Counted from the stretch's first letter, positions 50,260-62,015 are shown. The stretch is 64,000 nt of DNA from Citrus sinensis (GCF_022201045.2 NC_068556.1:23293501-23357500); one strand, 5' to 3'. Numbers and translations: made by a program. Notes: generated from the sequence alone by a model not told the origin.

Positions 50260-52542
50260 GGGTAATTTTTAGATACCTCCCCTGAGGTTTGACATATTTG
50301 TAGATAGATGGCGAAGATGTGTTTATTAGTGAAAACCCTCCTGTCGTCAGTTACATTTCTGCTTGACTGTAAGTTCACATTTAAAATACAATATTGCCCT
50401 TGACAGCTTTTGGCATGCCTGACATGCCTCAAACCTTAATTAAAGCATCTGCTCCAAAATCACTGCTACAAAATTTGACGAAACTACCCTCACGATGTAT
50501 GTTATTTACAATTGTATCAAACAAATAATACAATAATTTTCCCTTGATTTAACATTTAAAATTTACAAATAAAACCAAATAAAAAGAAAAAAAAATGAAC
50601 GTTAAATTGTTGCCTTCCAAAGTCTTTCAATAGAATGCTAGAATGCTGGATGAATCAGACAAAAGCAAACTAATGAAAACTAACAGCAACCAATAGGTTC
50701 TAAACTGCAGTGGTGTGCACTTAACAGTAGCCACACTACAAACAAACAAATTAAGATTCAATGCCACCAAAGTAATCGATAGCTTATTTTAATCCACCAC
50801 GGGTCTCGTGCCGTAACTACAATACTAACAAACATAATATTCCACTCAAATATGAATTCAATTGAATTTAGCACAACTGAGAAGTGAAGCTTAAATTGAA
50901 TATAAAACCAAATATTGCATTTTAGTATCAAATAATTTAAGCAGTATTAGTTATAGCCATAATTAACAACATTCACAAAGCAGGCAATATAGTTGCACAC
51001 AATAGGCTCCTCGCAACTCATGTCCAATCTGCAGGAATAGCAAGCTTGCGATATTACTTGTCTTTGGCAACATGAATTTTTCATATACAAAATAAGAAAA
51101 AACTCAAACCTATACATAGTCTGAGAAGAAGATGATATATCCGCCTTTCTATTTTTGCCTATCAAAATGTGTTATATCATCAAATCAATCCCTTCAAATA
51201 TCAGTTGGTGGGATTAGATTATGCTTCAATGCTTTGGTTGTCAATGCAGCTTTAGTTGATTTGCTTCATTGTTGGATGCTATGGGTCAAGTGGTTTCATT
51301 CTTGGGTAAGCTATCTTGGTTTCTAGAAGCAAAAAAACAAACAATCAAAATGAAAAACGATATTAAACACATACCAATGGTTACTGACTACATTTAAAAA
51401 AAAAAACTAATGTGAATTTGAATTAAAATCTCAGCATTATCACAGGCGTTGGACTGGCACATGATAATCTTTGCAGCTATACCACTTTCAAGATGCTGGG
51501 AACTACAACTTACACATCCATGAACACTTGTGACACAATCCACAACATATATAAGCAATGTATGATGCACATAATCTTTATCAAATACAGGCAAAAAAAA
51601 AAAAAAATAGAAAACTCCACAAAAATTTCAAGATCGGGCAAATTAAAAGAAAATCAAATAGAAAACTTCACATCATGGTGTCTCAGGTGAAAGGCAGCTT
51701 AAAATTGTTTGCATGCATCATCATCAACTAACATTAAACCCACTTTAACTCAGCAAAGTTCGGCATCAATTAGTCTACTTGTGTAACAATTTTGAAGGTA
51801 GTGCTCTTCAAATACATCAGGAGCATCACTAGACATAAAAATAAAACTAAGAATAAAAAATTCAATTTTTTAACCCATCTAAGTTGAAATCAAGCTCTGA
51901 TTTAGCACCAACATCAAACCCATTTAATCTATCGTCATTTAAGCTTCAGCAAAATCACAGCTTAATAAACTTACCAATTTCTTTTTCTTTCCCCCCCCCC
52001 CCCCCAAAAAAAAAAAAAAAATTAGGCTTCTTCACTGTAAATAAACCCACAACAAATACTCGGGCACGACCAATTATCAAAAATGCATTCTACATTTTTT
52101 AGTAAAGGCAGCATAAATGCACTCCAAATGAACCCAAACAAGACTTGAATTCGACACTGACCTGTTATAATTGGCTTCCCCAAAACAATCCGAAGGTATA
52201 AGACGCTGACAAAACTCATATCAAAACACAAGGTGCGGTGGCTATTGTTCCTTTACTTCACGTAAAGATTGGGCACTGGACTGGTTTGCATATGACAAAG
52301 GTTTCGATTTGATTCTAACACAGAGCTGTTCACGGAACTTGAAGAAAGAGAAATAGGAAGCTTGAAAGAAAGAAAAAAAATATATATTGAAAATCCAACC
52401 AGGGGCATTTTTGTCTTTCTAATGTCAACTAACAGTCACGCACGAAATTAACTGACGGCAGGGAGTTTTTCACTAATAAACGAATCTTCACCATCTAAGT
52501 GCAACAAGCCAAAAACTGAGGGGAGGAAACTAAAAATTACCC
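50260..52542. mobile_element. 2283-bp long-TIR element, Mutator-like, exact 9-bp target duplication
   Basis: Duplications GGTGCCATA (50251-50259 and 52543-52551) are exact. The ends are inverted for about 150 bp: both start GGGTAATTTTTAG and share CCTCCCCTNAG, AGATGG(C/T)GAAGAT and GTTTATTAGTGAAAA. The interior has no transposase and only short open frames. It contains a C13/A17 run at about 51991-52020. The interior could include captured host sequence (Pack-MULE style), but I recognise no gene in it. Confidence 0.88.
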
Positions 52543-52645
52543 GGTGCCATAAATTGACTAAACAGAACTACTAATAAAGGAACCAAGCAAAACAACACTT
52601 GTTTGTCCAACTGACAAAGCCACGTTGACAGTGTTTGTGCCAATA

Positions 52646-52787
52646 GGAAAATGTTTGGTGCAGAGAAACACGAGAGAAAGATGAGAGAAATAATGAAGAA
52701 ATGGGTAGAGAGAGAGTGAGTGGGTAGAGAGAGAGAATAAAATTCTCTCGTCTTTCTCTCGTGCTTCTCTCTCTCTAGCACTACTCG
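52646..52787. mobile_element. 142-bp MITE, sister of the one in epoxide hydrolase A
   Basis: Exact 9-bp duplications GTGCCAATA flank it (52637-52645 and 52788-52796). The left end GGAAAATGTTTGGTGCAGAG matches the right end of the 21624-21782 element, and the right end (reverse complement GAGTAGTGCTAGAGAGAG) matches its left end, so the two are in opposite orientation. GA/CT-rich core. Confidence 0.88.
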
Positions 52788-52835
52788 TGCCAATAAAGCA
52801 ACATTGCTCTTGCTCATCATCGGTGGGTGCAAAAT

Positions 52836-53562
52836 TTAAGGTTGCAAAACGGATAAATAATTCGAATTCGAATTCGAATCGTAAACGGATTAGGTCAGAA
52901 TTCTACTTATTCGGATTCGATTCGTTTATTAAATGAATTGAAATCTCAGTATTCAGATTCGATTTGTTTATTAAACGAATTTCGGTTCGATTAATTTAAT
53001 TCGCTTAGTAGAATTAATAAACGAATCAAATCGAATCCGGATTTGTTTATTATTCGTTTATCTTATTACGAATCCACAACGAATCGAATCGAATCAAGAT
53101 TGGTTTACGATTCATTTAGAAAAAATATAATTAATAAATAAAATTAAGCAAAATAAATATAAAAAGCCACAAATTTAATATTCTACACCAAAATACAAAT
53201 AATCAAACCATATTCTAAGATTAAATATACAATCATCTAAGTACCAAATTACAAATCCTTAATAATACAAATAACCTTCAAATTTAAAAAAATTTTTAAA
53301 TAAACTTAAGAATAAAAAAGTAATTTAATTAAACAAAAATAAATAAATTTTAAACAAATCGACATATATTCAATTTATTTATGATATATATATTAAACAA
53401 ATTTTAAATAAATAAACGAATTAATATCTTTAAATCCGAATTCATTCATTTAATTAGAGATTTTACTCATTTATCACAGGAATCAATGTTTTTCTAAACT
53501 AAACTCGTTAAATTCGCGTGGAATCGAAAAAAAACGAATCCCACTGGTATTGCCACTACTAG
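52836..53562. mobile_element. Non-autonomous hAT-like element (727 bp)
   Basis: The left end is TTAAGGTTGCAAAACGG and the right end in reverse complement is CTAGTAGTGGCAATACC. The flanks TGCAAAAT and TGCAAATT match 7/8. Subterminal regions are dense in TTCGATTCG/CGAATCGAA motifs in both orientations, as usual for hAT transposase binding. No transposase. Confidence 0.65.
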
Positions 53563-53570
53563 TGCAAATT

Positions 53571-54377
53571 AAAAGCTCTGCTATCGAAGCAAGCACATGA
53601 ATTGATGATAATTCGCCGCAGCCGCTTGTCGTTTTGATGCCCTTTCTGCGTGAAACTGACACTTCACATTGTCCACTCCCCCCTCTTTGGTCTATTTATT
53701 AGCCGTTGAAGTTTGAACATAACTTAAACACCACGATAATTCGACAAGTCGCTGTTAGGGGTAGCCCTACTTTTTCCCAATCAAATACTGCCGTCAGATT
53801 GCTCCATGACCAATCTGACGGCTATCACGTTATCTTAACTTCCGCACCAATCGCATTCCCTTGTCTGTAATGCATTTACTCACAAACACGTGGCGAGCGA
53901 CCAGCAAATCTGGCCCCTCTTTTGCTTCTCTTGGATCCAACTACCAATAAATCACTATCATATTCAATACATCAATTTGCCAAATTCCCAGAACCAGAAT
54001 TGTCTGTTGTTCTGCACTTGGAGATTTTTTATTTTTTGATCATCAACTTATGATAAACTACCGTGTGAAGAAACCGAGTCAAAGTGTTACTTGCACTAAT
54101 CAATAAAGTGAACAAAAATAAAACAAACACGCAAAAGGGAGGAATCAGCTTTTCCTCCAGCAAAAAGGATCAGACTTTCATCAAACACTTTTACAGTGAA
54201 GCAAGTAAATAGGGGGAGCCAGGCGTAATCCAAAAAGATAAGAAACGCTCCACTCCACAATTAGATGCCCTAATGAAAGCTCAATTAAAGCTACACAGAG
54301 CTCAAAAATGAAAACTTTGGTAAAATAACAAAATTTTCATAATGTAAATAATAATAATAACAGTAATAATCCCTTTT
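53571..54377. other. 3' flank of the 182-aa gene
   Basis: No coding sequence is recognised. The right part is expected to include the 3' UTR of the minus-strand gene that ends at 54378. Confidence 0.5.
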
Positions 54378-55006
54378 CTAAGTGACCAAATATATAGGCA
54401 ATGAAGACGTAGACATCCTCTGCTGCTGCTGCTCCATGTTAAGTTCCCTGAGACTCAAGTAAGGAACTTGGACGTCACCTTTGGCAACCGGCGTTAGGGT
54501 TCCGGCGAGTGGACCGGAAGATGGCCTGCTTGTGGTTCTATATGGAGTGCTTGATCCGCTTCTGCTTTCGGTTATATAAACTGGGCCTGATATCGATGCC
54601 CTGAAAGCTCTAGCTCTAGCATGATGCACATCATGATCAAGGTCAAGATCATGTTGATGGGTGTTGTGGATCCACCTCCATTTGAAGAACAAGAGAGCAT
54701 TTTTCCACCAACGTTTCTTTTTAGTCGATTTCTTGGACTTGGATTCTTCTTTTGAGATGGGTTTTTGAAGCTTGAAGTGTAATAAGTCTATGGATCTTGA
54801 TGAAGCCTCTTTCTTGTGCTTCCTTGCTTCTTCTAACACCTTGTTTTCCAAAAAACAGAAAAACGGTCAGTTACAAACTTTGTAAAGAATCAGAAAATGA
54901 ATACAGAGTTGAAAAGAACCTGATAATAGTTGATTTGAGGATCAAAGCCATAGTCACTGAAGTGTTGAGGCTCTGGCATAGGAAAGATTGGAGATTTGTT
55001 AGACAT
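54378..55006 (-). CDS. Plant-specific uncharacterised protein (182 aa)
   Basis: Two exons, 55006-54920 and 54839-54378, joined in phase 0. The N-terminus is MSNKSPIFPMPEPQHFSDYG. A Lys-rich basic segment with Trp follows (KSTKKKRWWKNALLFFKWRW, about 70-90), then SGPVYITESRSG, the Ser/Thr/Pro-rich TTSRPSSGPLAGTLTP, and near the C-terminus VPYLSLRELNMEQQQQ. The last two blocks are, from memory, conserved among a small family of land-plant proteins without known role. There is no membrane segment or enzyme motif. The basic stretch could be a nuclear signal or nucleic-acid contact, which is inference. A MITE begins about 200 bp upstream. Confidence 0.82.
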
Positions 55007-55203
55007 TTTCGTTCTGGCTCTCTTGGTGGAAGAAAGAAGCGGGGCAAATAATTGAAGAAACGGAAAGAGTAAAAGACTTCAGTGGGAGACTTTGGGGGCT
55101 CGAGATGGAAGTGGCCGTTGGCAGAACCTTTAACCCCTGGTAAACGCCTGCTGCATCTTTTTGGGCTTTCAATGCTTATTATTATTTTTTTATAAACAAT
55201 AAA

Positions 55204-55634
55204 GGGTTATTTCCATCCTGCCCCCAAATGTTTCAACATATTCCACCATACACTTAAATATTTTAATAATACTCAATCCACACCTAAATTCGTTAATTTG
55301 ACCGTTTATTCTAACAGTCAAAGGGTAATTTTAAAAGTTTATGCCCTAAATATTATTTGATAATAATAAATTAAATTTATTTGATAAGTTAATTGATATG
55401 ATTATTATTAATAATTTTTAATGTAAATATTAATTATTGGATTAACATTTTATCTCATTTAATTCTTTTTTAATTCAAGATAAGGGATATTTCAGATATT
55501 TTATTAACTTTTAAATAGTTCCGTTAAAAATAACGGTTAAATTAACGGAATTGGGTGGGTGGTAGAAAATGTCAAAAAATTTGGATACGCGGTAGAAAAT
55601 GTTGAAAGATTTGGGGGTTAGGTAGAAATAACCC
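55204..55634. mobile_element. 431-bp long-TIR MITE upstream of the 182-aa gene
   Basis: The left end GGGTTATTTCCATCCTGCCC and the right end in reverse complement GGGTTATTTCTACCTAACCC share the following CCCAAAT.TTTCAACAT block. The flanks AACAATAAA and AACATTAAA are a 9-bp duplication with one mismatch. It lies about 200 bp upstream of the start codon, so it may affect that gene's promoter. Confidence 0.82.
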
Positions 55635-55989
55635 AACATTAAATGCTATTTCTTCAATTTTGTTACCTTGTAGTTACTAGCTCCGTCTCTAGGCTGTTTC
55701 AATTTCGAACATGTGCTGTGCCCTGTGGGCTAGCTTTAAATGTGGACTTTTTTAGATTTTTACCTTCATTGAGTTTTTGTTGTATTCATCAAATAGATGA
55801 ATATTGAGGGCGATCTAGGACTGTGTTAATTGACTATTACAAATCAATATTGCCCTCAATCCCAAGTATTCTTATCTATATGTAATCCCATGTAATATAA
55901 TATAATAATATTTATGAGTGTGACTTCAGATTCTAGTTGGGGATTACTTTGATATTGATGAATCTTCACTCTTCCGTCAGCTGTTGTTC

Positions 55990-56595
55990 AGTGGAAAATT
56001 TATTGACTGCTTCGTCATGAGCATAAATAAAATTTGAAAATTGATTAGTAATGTTAACAAAACTAACGAAAATTGCTTAATTCTAATTGAAGTTACATTT
56101 CTTTGCACATATCTAGTTCCCTCTTAAAAATGTTAACAAAACTAATGAAATTTTGAGTAAATAACTATTTTATCCCCAAAATAAAAAATTATAATTCTTT
56201 ATTGATTCTTCATGTACGGTGGTGGATGACCCAATGTGTGAACAAACAATGACTATTCTCGTTGTTTGCATGTGTGAACAAACAATGACTACTCTCGTTG
56301 TTTGCATGTGTGAACAAACAATGACTACTCTTGTTGTTTGCTCTACTCTAACTCTTGACCACTTTACTTTTTGTTTTCCTTTTTCTCTAATCAAAGTTGC
56401 AAAACGATGTCGTTTTGGGGGCTATACTGGTGAAATGACCAATTTGCCCCTATGACATCAGTAATATTATAACAGTCTCTTAATAAAAGTGGACAAGTGC
56501 AAAAAAATGAAACTTTAGATGGAATTAAGAAAAAAAAAGAATTGTGTATTTTTTGAAAAAACTCAAAAAAATAAGTGGTCAGTAAATAATTTTAC
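55990..56595. mobile_element. Old long-TIR element with a 36-bp tandem repeat in its core
   Basis: The arms are degenerate inverted copies: CTTAATTCTAATTGAAGTT left, CTTAATTCCATCTAAAGTT in the right arm reverse complement, both followed by a TTTGCAC block. The right arm (AGAATTGTGTATTTTTTGAA) also resembles the arm of the 22828-23519 element. Ends and target duplication are not resolved. Confidence 0.55.
56233..56340. repeat. Three tandem copies of a 36-bp unit
   Basis: Units at 56233-56268, 56269-56304 and 56305-56340 differ at four or fewer positions. Each unit contains its own inverted pair CAAACAA...TTGTTTG. As 36 is a multiple of 3, the array stays open in several frames on both strands, producing spurious short ORFs. 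Confidence 0.95.
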
Positions 56596-56845
56596 TAATT
56601 AAAATATGAACTTTGTCAGATAATAGCATTATTGGACAAAATTTATTATAATATTAATAGATTGAATTGTGACATAATATTTCAAAAAAAATAATAATAC
56701 ATGTCATGATTTTGATCATGTTCGTAACTAATATTTATCCATCATGTTCACAACTAACATTTAGGATGCATTGAGAAGCGGGAGCAAATTAGTATCATCA
56801 AGACATCAACCATTGAAGATTACTTCAGAAAAGAAAAAAAAAAAA

Positions 56846-56870
56846 AGAAGAAGAAGAAGAAGAAGAAGAA
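56846..56870. repeat. (AAG)n microsatellite
   Basis: About eight AAG/GAA units after a poly(A) run. Confidence 0.9.
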
Positions 56871-57309
56871 CATTGAAGATGAAAAAACATAGGGCATGAG
56901 CATCACGTGAGTATGATACCTTGAAGAAGTTGTATCTGAAACGTAAGAGATAAAATCACGGGCACATAAAAGAATAATTTATCATTAAATAACAATTAGA
57001 AGACATTTTAAATAGCCTGAGGTCACGAGTAACAGGCTCCTGTCATCATCATTTGCAGCATTAATATCAATTTAATTAAAAGCTGTGAGGACAGAATCAA
57101 AACCTCACGTGCAAAACCGTAGATACTTTGAATGAAAAGTATCGACTGTATTTTGTATTGTAAAAGTTTCTCGTGAGCTATCAATTGCAAGCAAAAGCAG
57201 ACACAAAGGCATGGGCTGTTAAATGGTCAATTTTTGCTTTCTTTTTTGCATATTTAGTTGTCACAAGCATCGATCTATTCTTTAACGATGGACATGGACA
57301 TATCCAAAG

Positions 57310-58240
57310 TGGGACTCGGCAAAATTAGGTTCAGATCGGATTCGTATTAATTCAATAAGGTTTTGGATTGATCAAGGTGAAAAAAATTTCATTCGAACTC
57401 AATCCAAAAATCTATAACCCAAATTGATTCGAACATATCCGGATCGGATAGGATCAGATTAAAAAATCAAGTTGAGTTCAGATGAAATTCTTTATTGATG
57501 CTTATTCAATAGCTCATTTACCATGTAGAACAGAATATTTAATTTTAATTCATACTTTTGATTTAAGCTTACAAGGGTTTAAATTTAATCAATCAAGCTC
57601 TAAAATTTTCAATGCACAATTTTCCTGAATTTATTATTAACATTTTACGAATACATGTTATTAACAATTAACATATCCTTTTCAAAAAAAAAAAAAAACA
57701 ATTAACATATCATATATAATATATTATACCATCATAACTTCAAAACACAAAATTCGGTTTGTCGGGTCGAAGGAGGTTGGTGATGGTAGATCCGATAGCA
57801 GGAGATCCGGTCGCGAAGCAGTAGATTCGGTCGGTGGTTGCGCCGGCAGGCTGCTCTGTGTCTGTGCTCGTTTTGATCGGCTTGTCTATGAAATCGTTCG
57901 TGAGGCATGAGGCCATGAACTATGCTTGCGAGTTGTGATTTGTGTCTTGTGAAGAGTGAAGAGATAAAGAGAAGAAGAGTCAAGAGAGTTAGAGAGTGAG
58001 AGCCGAGAGGTGAGACAGTGAGAAGTGAGAAAGCGAGTGAAGGCACGACCGCACGATGATGCGATTGTGTGTACCGTGTGTGTGTCATTTTGTTTATTAT
58101 TATTATTTTTTAAGCCAATCCAATCAGATTTTTGGATCAAAAAAGAGAAACTGATCGGGTTGGATGAATAATCCGATCTGATCGGAACCCAATTTTTTTC
58201 AGATCGGATCAGATCAGTTCGTATTATTTGCCTAGTCCTG
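57310..58240. mobile_element. Non-autonomous hAT-like element (931 bp)
   Basis: The left end TGGGACTCGGCAAAATTAGG and the right end in reverse complement CAGGACTAGGCAAATAATAC are inverted. The flanks ATCCAAAG (57302-57309) and ATCAAAAG (58241-58248) match 7/8. GGATC/GATCC-type motifs repeat near both ends. A GC-richer core (57760-58050) has overlapping minus-strand frames of about 118 codons with no transposase similarity I can see. Confidence 0.75.
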
Positions 58241-58774
58241 ATCAAAAGTTAATGGACCAATGCATTATTTCTACCGTATACGGCTAAGCTTGCGGCCTTC
58301 AGCTTTCTTTAAGCAGTAGGTGGACAGTTTTGGGCCTTACTAAAACAGCTATGCAATAGAGGAGTAGGCTTTATAAAATCTCTTTTTAATTAAAATTACC
58401 TAAATAACTAAATACAATTTAATTTATTTCTTATTTTTAAATAAAAATTCAAATAACTATTTAAGAGAATCTGAACATTATTGGACATTACAAACACAGG
58501 GACCCAAAACTCTGTAATTATTACACTAACATTTTACAACCGCCCTATTGCATAATTTATGTCCATATTTTAATAAAAATATTTTTTTTGAAAAAATTAT
58601 AAGAGTTTGAAGTTATGAAAATAGGAAATATATAACAAGAATTTTTTTAAAAGATTTTTGGATTTGTATATAATTTATAAATGAAAATTTCAAAAAGACA
58701 TACTTTTAGGGTAAAAAGTTGGTTTTAGTATATGTATTTGTATTTTGTAAATTAAACTGGGATATTTAAAAAAA

Positions 58775-60460
58775 GAAAAATTATCACTGCACCACTTTTT
58801 TATCTTATGTTCATCCAATCACCGCAAAATTCTAACATGTTCTTTGCACCACCTTTCTTTTGAAATTTGTATCAATTAGACACTTTTGCATTAACACCGT
58901 TAAATAATTTAAATAAAATGATAATTTTACCCCTAAATAAATTAAAAGATAATTTTATCTTGTAAAATCTTTGAAAATTAAAAAATTATAATTATAAAAA
59001 TGCCCCTACATTTAATAAAGAAATAAATCCAAAAATTAGAACTTTTATTTTTAATAAAATTATTTTAATAAAAAAATTAAAATTATAAAAATAATTACAA
59101 ATTTTTGAGATTTATTTTTTAATAAATAAATTCAGTTATTTTAATAAAATTTTGTAAAATTATAATTTTTAATAAATAAATTCAGTTATTTTTTATTAAA
59201 ATTTTGTAAAATTATAAATTTTTAATAAAAATAATTATCAAAATTTTACAAAATCTAAATTTAATAAAAATCAGTTGAGCACCTCTATTTTGAATTTATT
59301 TACTTTATTAAATGTAGGGGTATTTTTATAATTATAATTTTTTATTTTCAAATCTTTTACAAGATAAAATGATCTTTTAATTTATTTACGGGTAAAATTA
59401 TCATTTTGTTTAAATTATTTAACGATGTTAGTGCAAAAGTGACTAATTGATACAAATTTCAAAAGAAAGCTGGTGTATAGGGATGGCAAAATCCGGGTGC
59501 GGGTGCGGGTTTGACCTTCCCAGTTTCGGACCCAGATGCCAATTTTACTTTATCGGACCCAGATATAAACCCGATTTTTTCGACTCCGGGTCCGGTACGG
59601 GTTGAACAAAAAAAAAATCGGGTTTCCAGATTCCGGGTTTCGAACCCGGATTTGATTTCAACTGTGGAGAACAATATCTTCGATTATTTCTTACAGCTTT
59701 GAATTTCTAACTGGATGAACACATAACGACAATAGACATGAATACTCACACCAAAATCTGCCTATGGTTATCCCTAAGCTCCACCCGCAAGTTGTCACAA
59801 AGATAAACTTTTGGTGTAAAAGGAATCTTTGGGCCTTACCATTCCACACAGCCAAAGCTCCCAACGACACCCAAATAATAATAATAATAATAAATAATCC
59901 TCCAAAGCATCTAACCCAACATTTCCTCCCATGATCTGTGTGCAACTTCAACCCGTATCACAATCGTCACCAATCGCGACAGAGAAGACTAGAGAGGCGG
60001 CTGATGACGATGATGATAGTGAACACAACTGCGAAGGACAAGGTGGCGAAGTGATGAGAGTGACGACGATGAAGATTTGATGAAGGGAAAAGGAAACATG
60101 AGATTCGGCTGTGAATTGCAATTTGCAAATTAGGGCACATGATTTTTTTCTTAACTTCTCTATTTATAACTTAAAATAGTTTTAAAACTTAATATAACAA
60201 TAAAGATATACGGGTCCGGGTTCATATAAAATCGGATCCAGACCTGGATATATGCGGGTTCATAGAATTACATCCGGATTTCGGATAGAATTAAATTTGG
60301 TACGGGTTGAACCCGGTTCGGATTATCCAGGTTCATCCGGGTCCGGACCGGGTCCGAAAAATATTGCCATCCTTAATGGTGTAGAGAACATATTAGAATT
60401 TTATGGTGGTTGGATGAACATAAGGTAAAACAATTGTAGTACAATGATAATTTCTCTTTA
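58775..60460. mobile_element. Long-TIR element split by a nested hAT-like element
   Basis: Outer arms are inverted copies: TTATCACTGCACCAC...CTTATGTTCATCCAA at the left; TTATCATTGTACTAC...CTTATGTTCATCCAA in the right arm reverse complement. The match continues through TTTCTTTTGAAATTTGTATC and on for over 200 bp (58780-59020 and 59310-59469 plus 60376-60455). The core is extremely AT-rich. The target duplication was not resolved. Confidence 0.75.
59478..60375. mobile_element. Nested non-autonomous hAT-like element (898 bp)
   Basis: The left end TAGGGATGGCAAAATCCGGG and the right end in reverse complement TAAGGATGGCAATATTTTTC are hAT-type. The flanks CTGGTGTA (59470-59477) and ATGGTGTA (60376-60383) match 7/8. 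Subterminal CCGGGT/ACCCGG repeats are dense. The left arm of the host element gives the empty site (GTTCTTTGCACCAC in inverse), which confirms the boundaries. Confidence 0.85.
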
Positions 60461-61310
60461 AAAAAAATATTCGAAAGGGGTGTTTAAAGATTTTAGAAGG
60501 GTGTTAAAAGCTCTCCTCACATAGAAGAAAGTAGTTTATTCACGGAAAAAATAAGGGTGCAGTCAAGATGTACGTGGGGTGTATTTGGAAACGGTCGTTA
60601 AGTCAAAACTTCGAATAATCCTTGCGATTATTTCAGTCTCACCAAAGCTCAAACCTCAAATAAGAAGGACAGCCCAAAAAGGGAAATTAAAGCCGTCAGC
60701 TGTAAACAGATATTCATTCTGTTTCAGCGTGCTGTATTGCCGGCTGCTATGCAAAACTAAAACGGAAAATTCCAGTTTTTTTTTTTATTTAAATTAAATA
60801 TTAGCGTTAAAAAAAATGACTCCAAAATTAAAGCTTATTTAGTGTAAACTATTAGGTAAAGAAATATTAGAACAAGTAACGTTTGACCAAAAACCAAACG
60901 ACAAAGTCGATAATTACAAAATTACAGTTTGATTCATGAGCTGTCCAACATGGAAACCTCAAAGAAACCGACTGTAAGTGTATCAAATTAACTTAATCCA
61001 GATCGAATATTTCAAAAAAAGGGGAACATCTGAAGGTTAAATCAGTAATTTCAAAATCCCGCGTCAACCTTGGCGTGCTTCTGTTAACACTGCAATAACG
61101 GAGCAGGTGGGAAAGCAAAACCTGCGCCACTCTGCCCCCGCGTTTTAGTTTCATTCTTAATAACAAAGAAACTCTCAAGAACTTTCCTCCCCTTCCCTTT
61201 TCTTTCTTCCCTCGCCTTCTAATCCTTAGAAAAACCCCACCGCCAGTTTATCATTTCATTTCTCTATTCGTTTTGTCATCTCTAAACCCTTCTGATTGTT
61301 TCCAACTGAA

Positions 61311-62015
61311 ATGGAAAACGACGTCGATCCACGGGGTTCCAACTCCGACAACAGAGGCTACGCCTTGAGCGGCAGAATAATGCTGAGCTCCATCGTGATC
61401 TTGTTCTTCGTCGTCATCCTAATGGTCTGCTTGCACCTCTACGCGCGCTGGTACCTCGTTCAAGCGCGTCGCCGCCAGGTCCGCCGCCACCGCCACCGCC
61501 GCACCCAATTCGTCTTCTACGTGGACCCCACGAACCCCTCCGCCACCTCCTCGCGTGGCCTCGACTCGTCCGTCTTGAAATCGCTGCCCGTGTTTGTTTA
61601 TTCCTCCAAGACCCACGCCGACGCTATGGACTGCGCCGTGTGCTTGTCCGAATTTGAGGAAAACGAATCGGGCCGGGTCTTGCCGGGATGTAATCACAGC
61701 TTCCACATTGGTTGCATTGACATGTGGTTTCACTCTCACTCCACCTGCCCTCTCTGCCGCACGCCAGTCGAATTGGTCACGGCTCAACCCGAGGACCCCG
61801 TTCAACCAGATAACCCGGTTCCAGTGCGGGTGTCCGTGCACGAACCGGGCTCGAGCTCGATCGATGAGCCGACCGGGTGCGACTCGTCGGCTGGCCAGGG
61901 GTCGTCGTTTGTTTCGTCGTTTAGGAGGATGTTAAGTCGAGAAAAGAAAGTAAACTCGACGGCGCCGGGGAACGACGTGGATATTGAACGAGGTAGGGAC
62001 GAGACTCAGCGTTGA
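61311..62015 (+). CDS. ATL-type RING-H2 E3 ubiquitin ligase
   Basis: ATL proteins are membrane-anchored RING-H2 ubiquitin ligases often linked to defence and carbon/nitrogen responses. The gene is intronless, as usual for the family, and encodes 234 aa. Order: a hydrophobic membrane helix at about 23-43 (IMLSSIVILFFVVILMVCLH), a basic stretch QARRRQVRRHRHRR, the GLD motif (SSRGLDSSVLKSLPVF), and a C3H2C3 RING: Cys108, Cys111, Cys127, His129, His132, Cys135, Cys146, Cys149, with the ATL Pro between the sixth and seventh ligands replaced by Thr145 just before Cys146. The C-terminal third is Ser/Pro/acidic and disordered. I chose ATG 61311 because the frame upstream contains only a TTG. The coding region is markedly GC-richer than its surroundings. 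Confidence 0.93.
   Translation: MENDVDPRGSNSDNRGYALSGRIMLSSIVILFFVVILMVCLHLYARWYLVQARRRQVRRHRHRRTQFVFYVDPTNPSATSSRGLDSSVLKSLPVFVYSSKTHADAMDCAVCLSEFEENESGRVLPGCNHSFHIGCIDMWFHSHSTCPLCRTPVELVTAQPEDPVQPDNPVPVRVSVHEPGSSSIDEPTGCDSSAGQGSSFVSSFRRMLSREKKVNSTAPGNDVDIERGRDETQR

Noticed and set aside
56233..56340. CRISPR-like direct repeats of 36 bp
   Set aside because: The units are contiguous with no spacers and the setting is a plant nuclear genome.
57732..58245. Two overlapping minus-strand frames of about 118 codons
   Set aside because: They lie inside a hAT-like non-autonomous element, overlap each other in different frames and resemble no transposase.
61419..61841. 140-codon minus-strand open frame
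   Set aside because: It is antisense to the GC-rich ATL coding region, which has a complete RING domain in the other strand.
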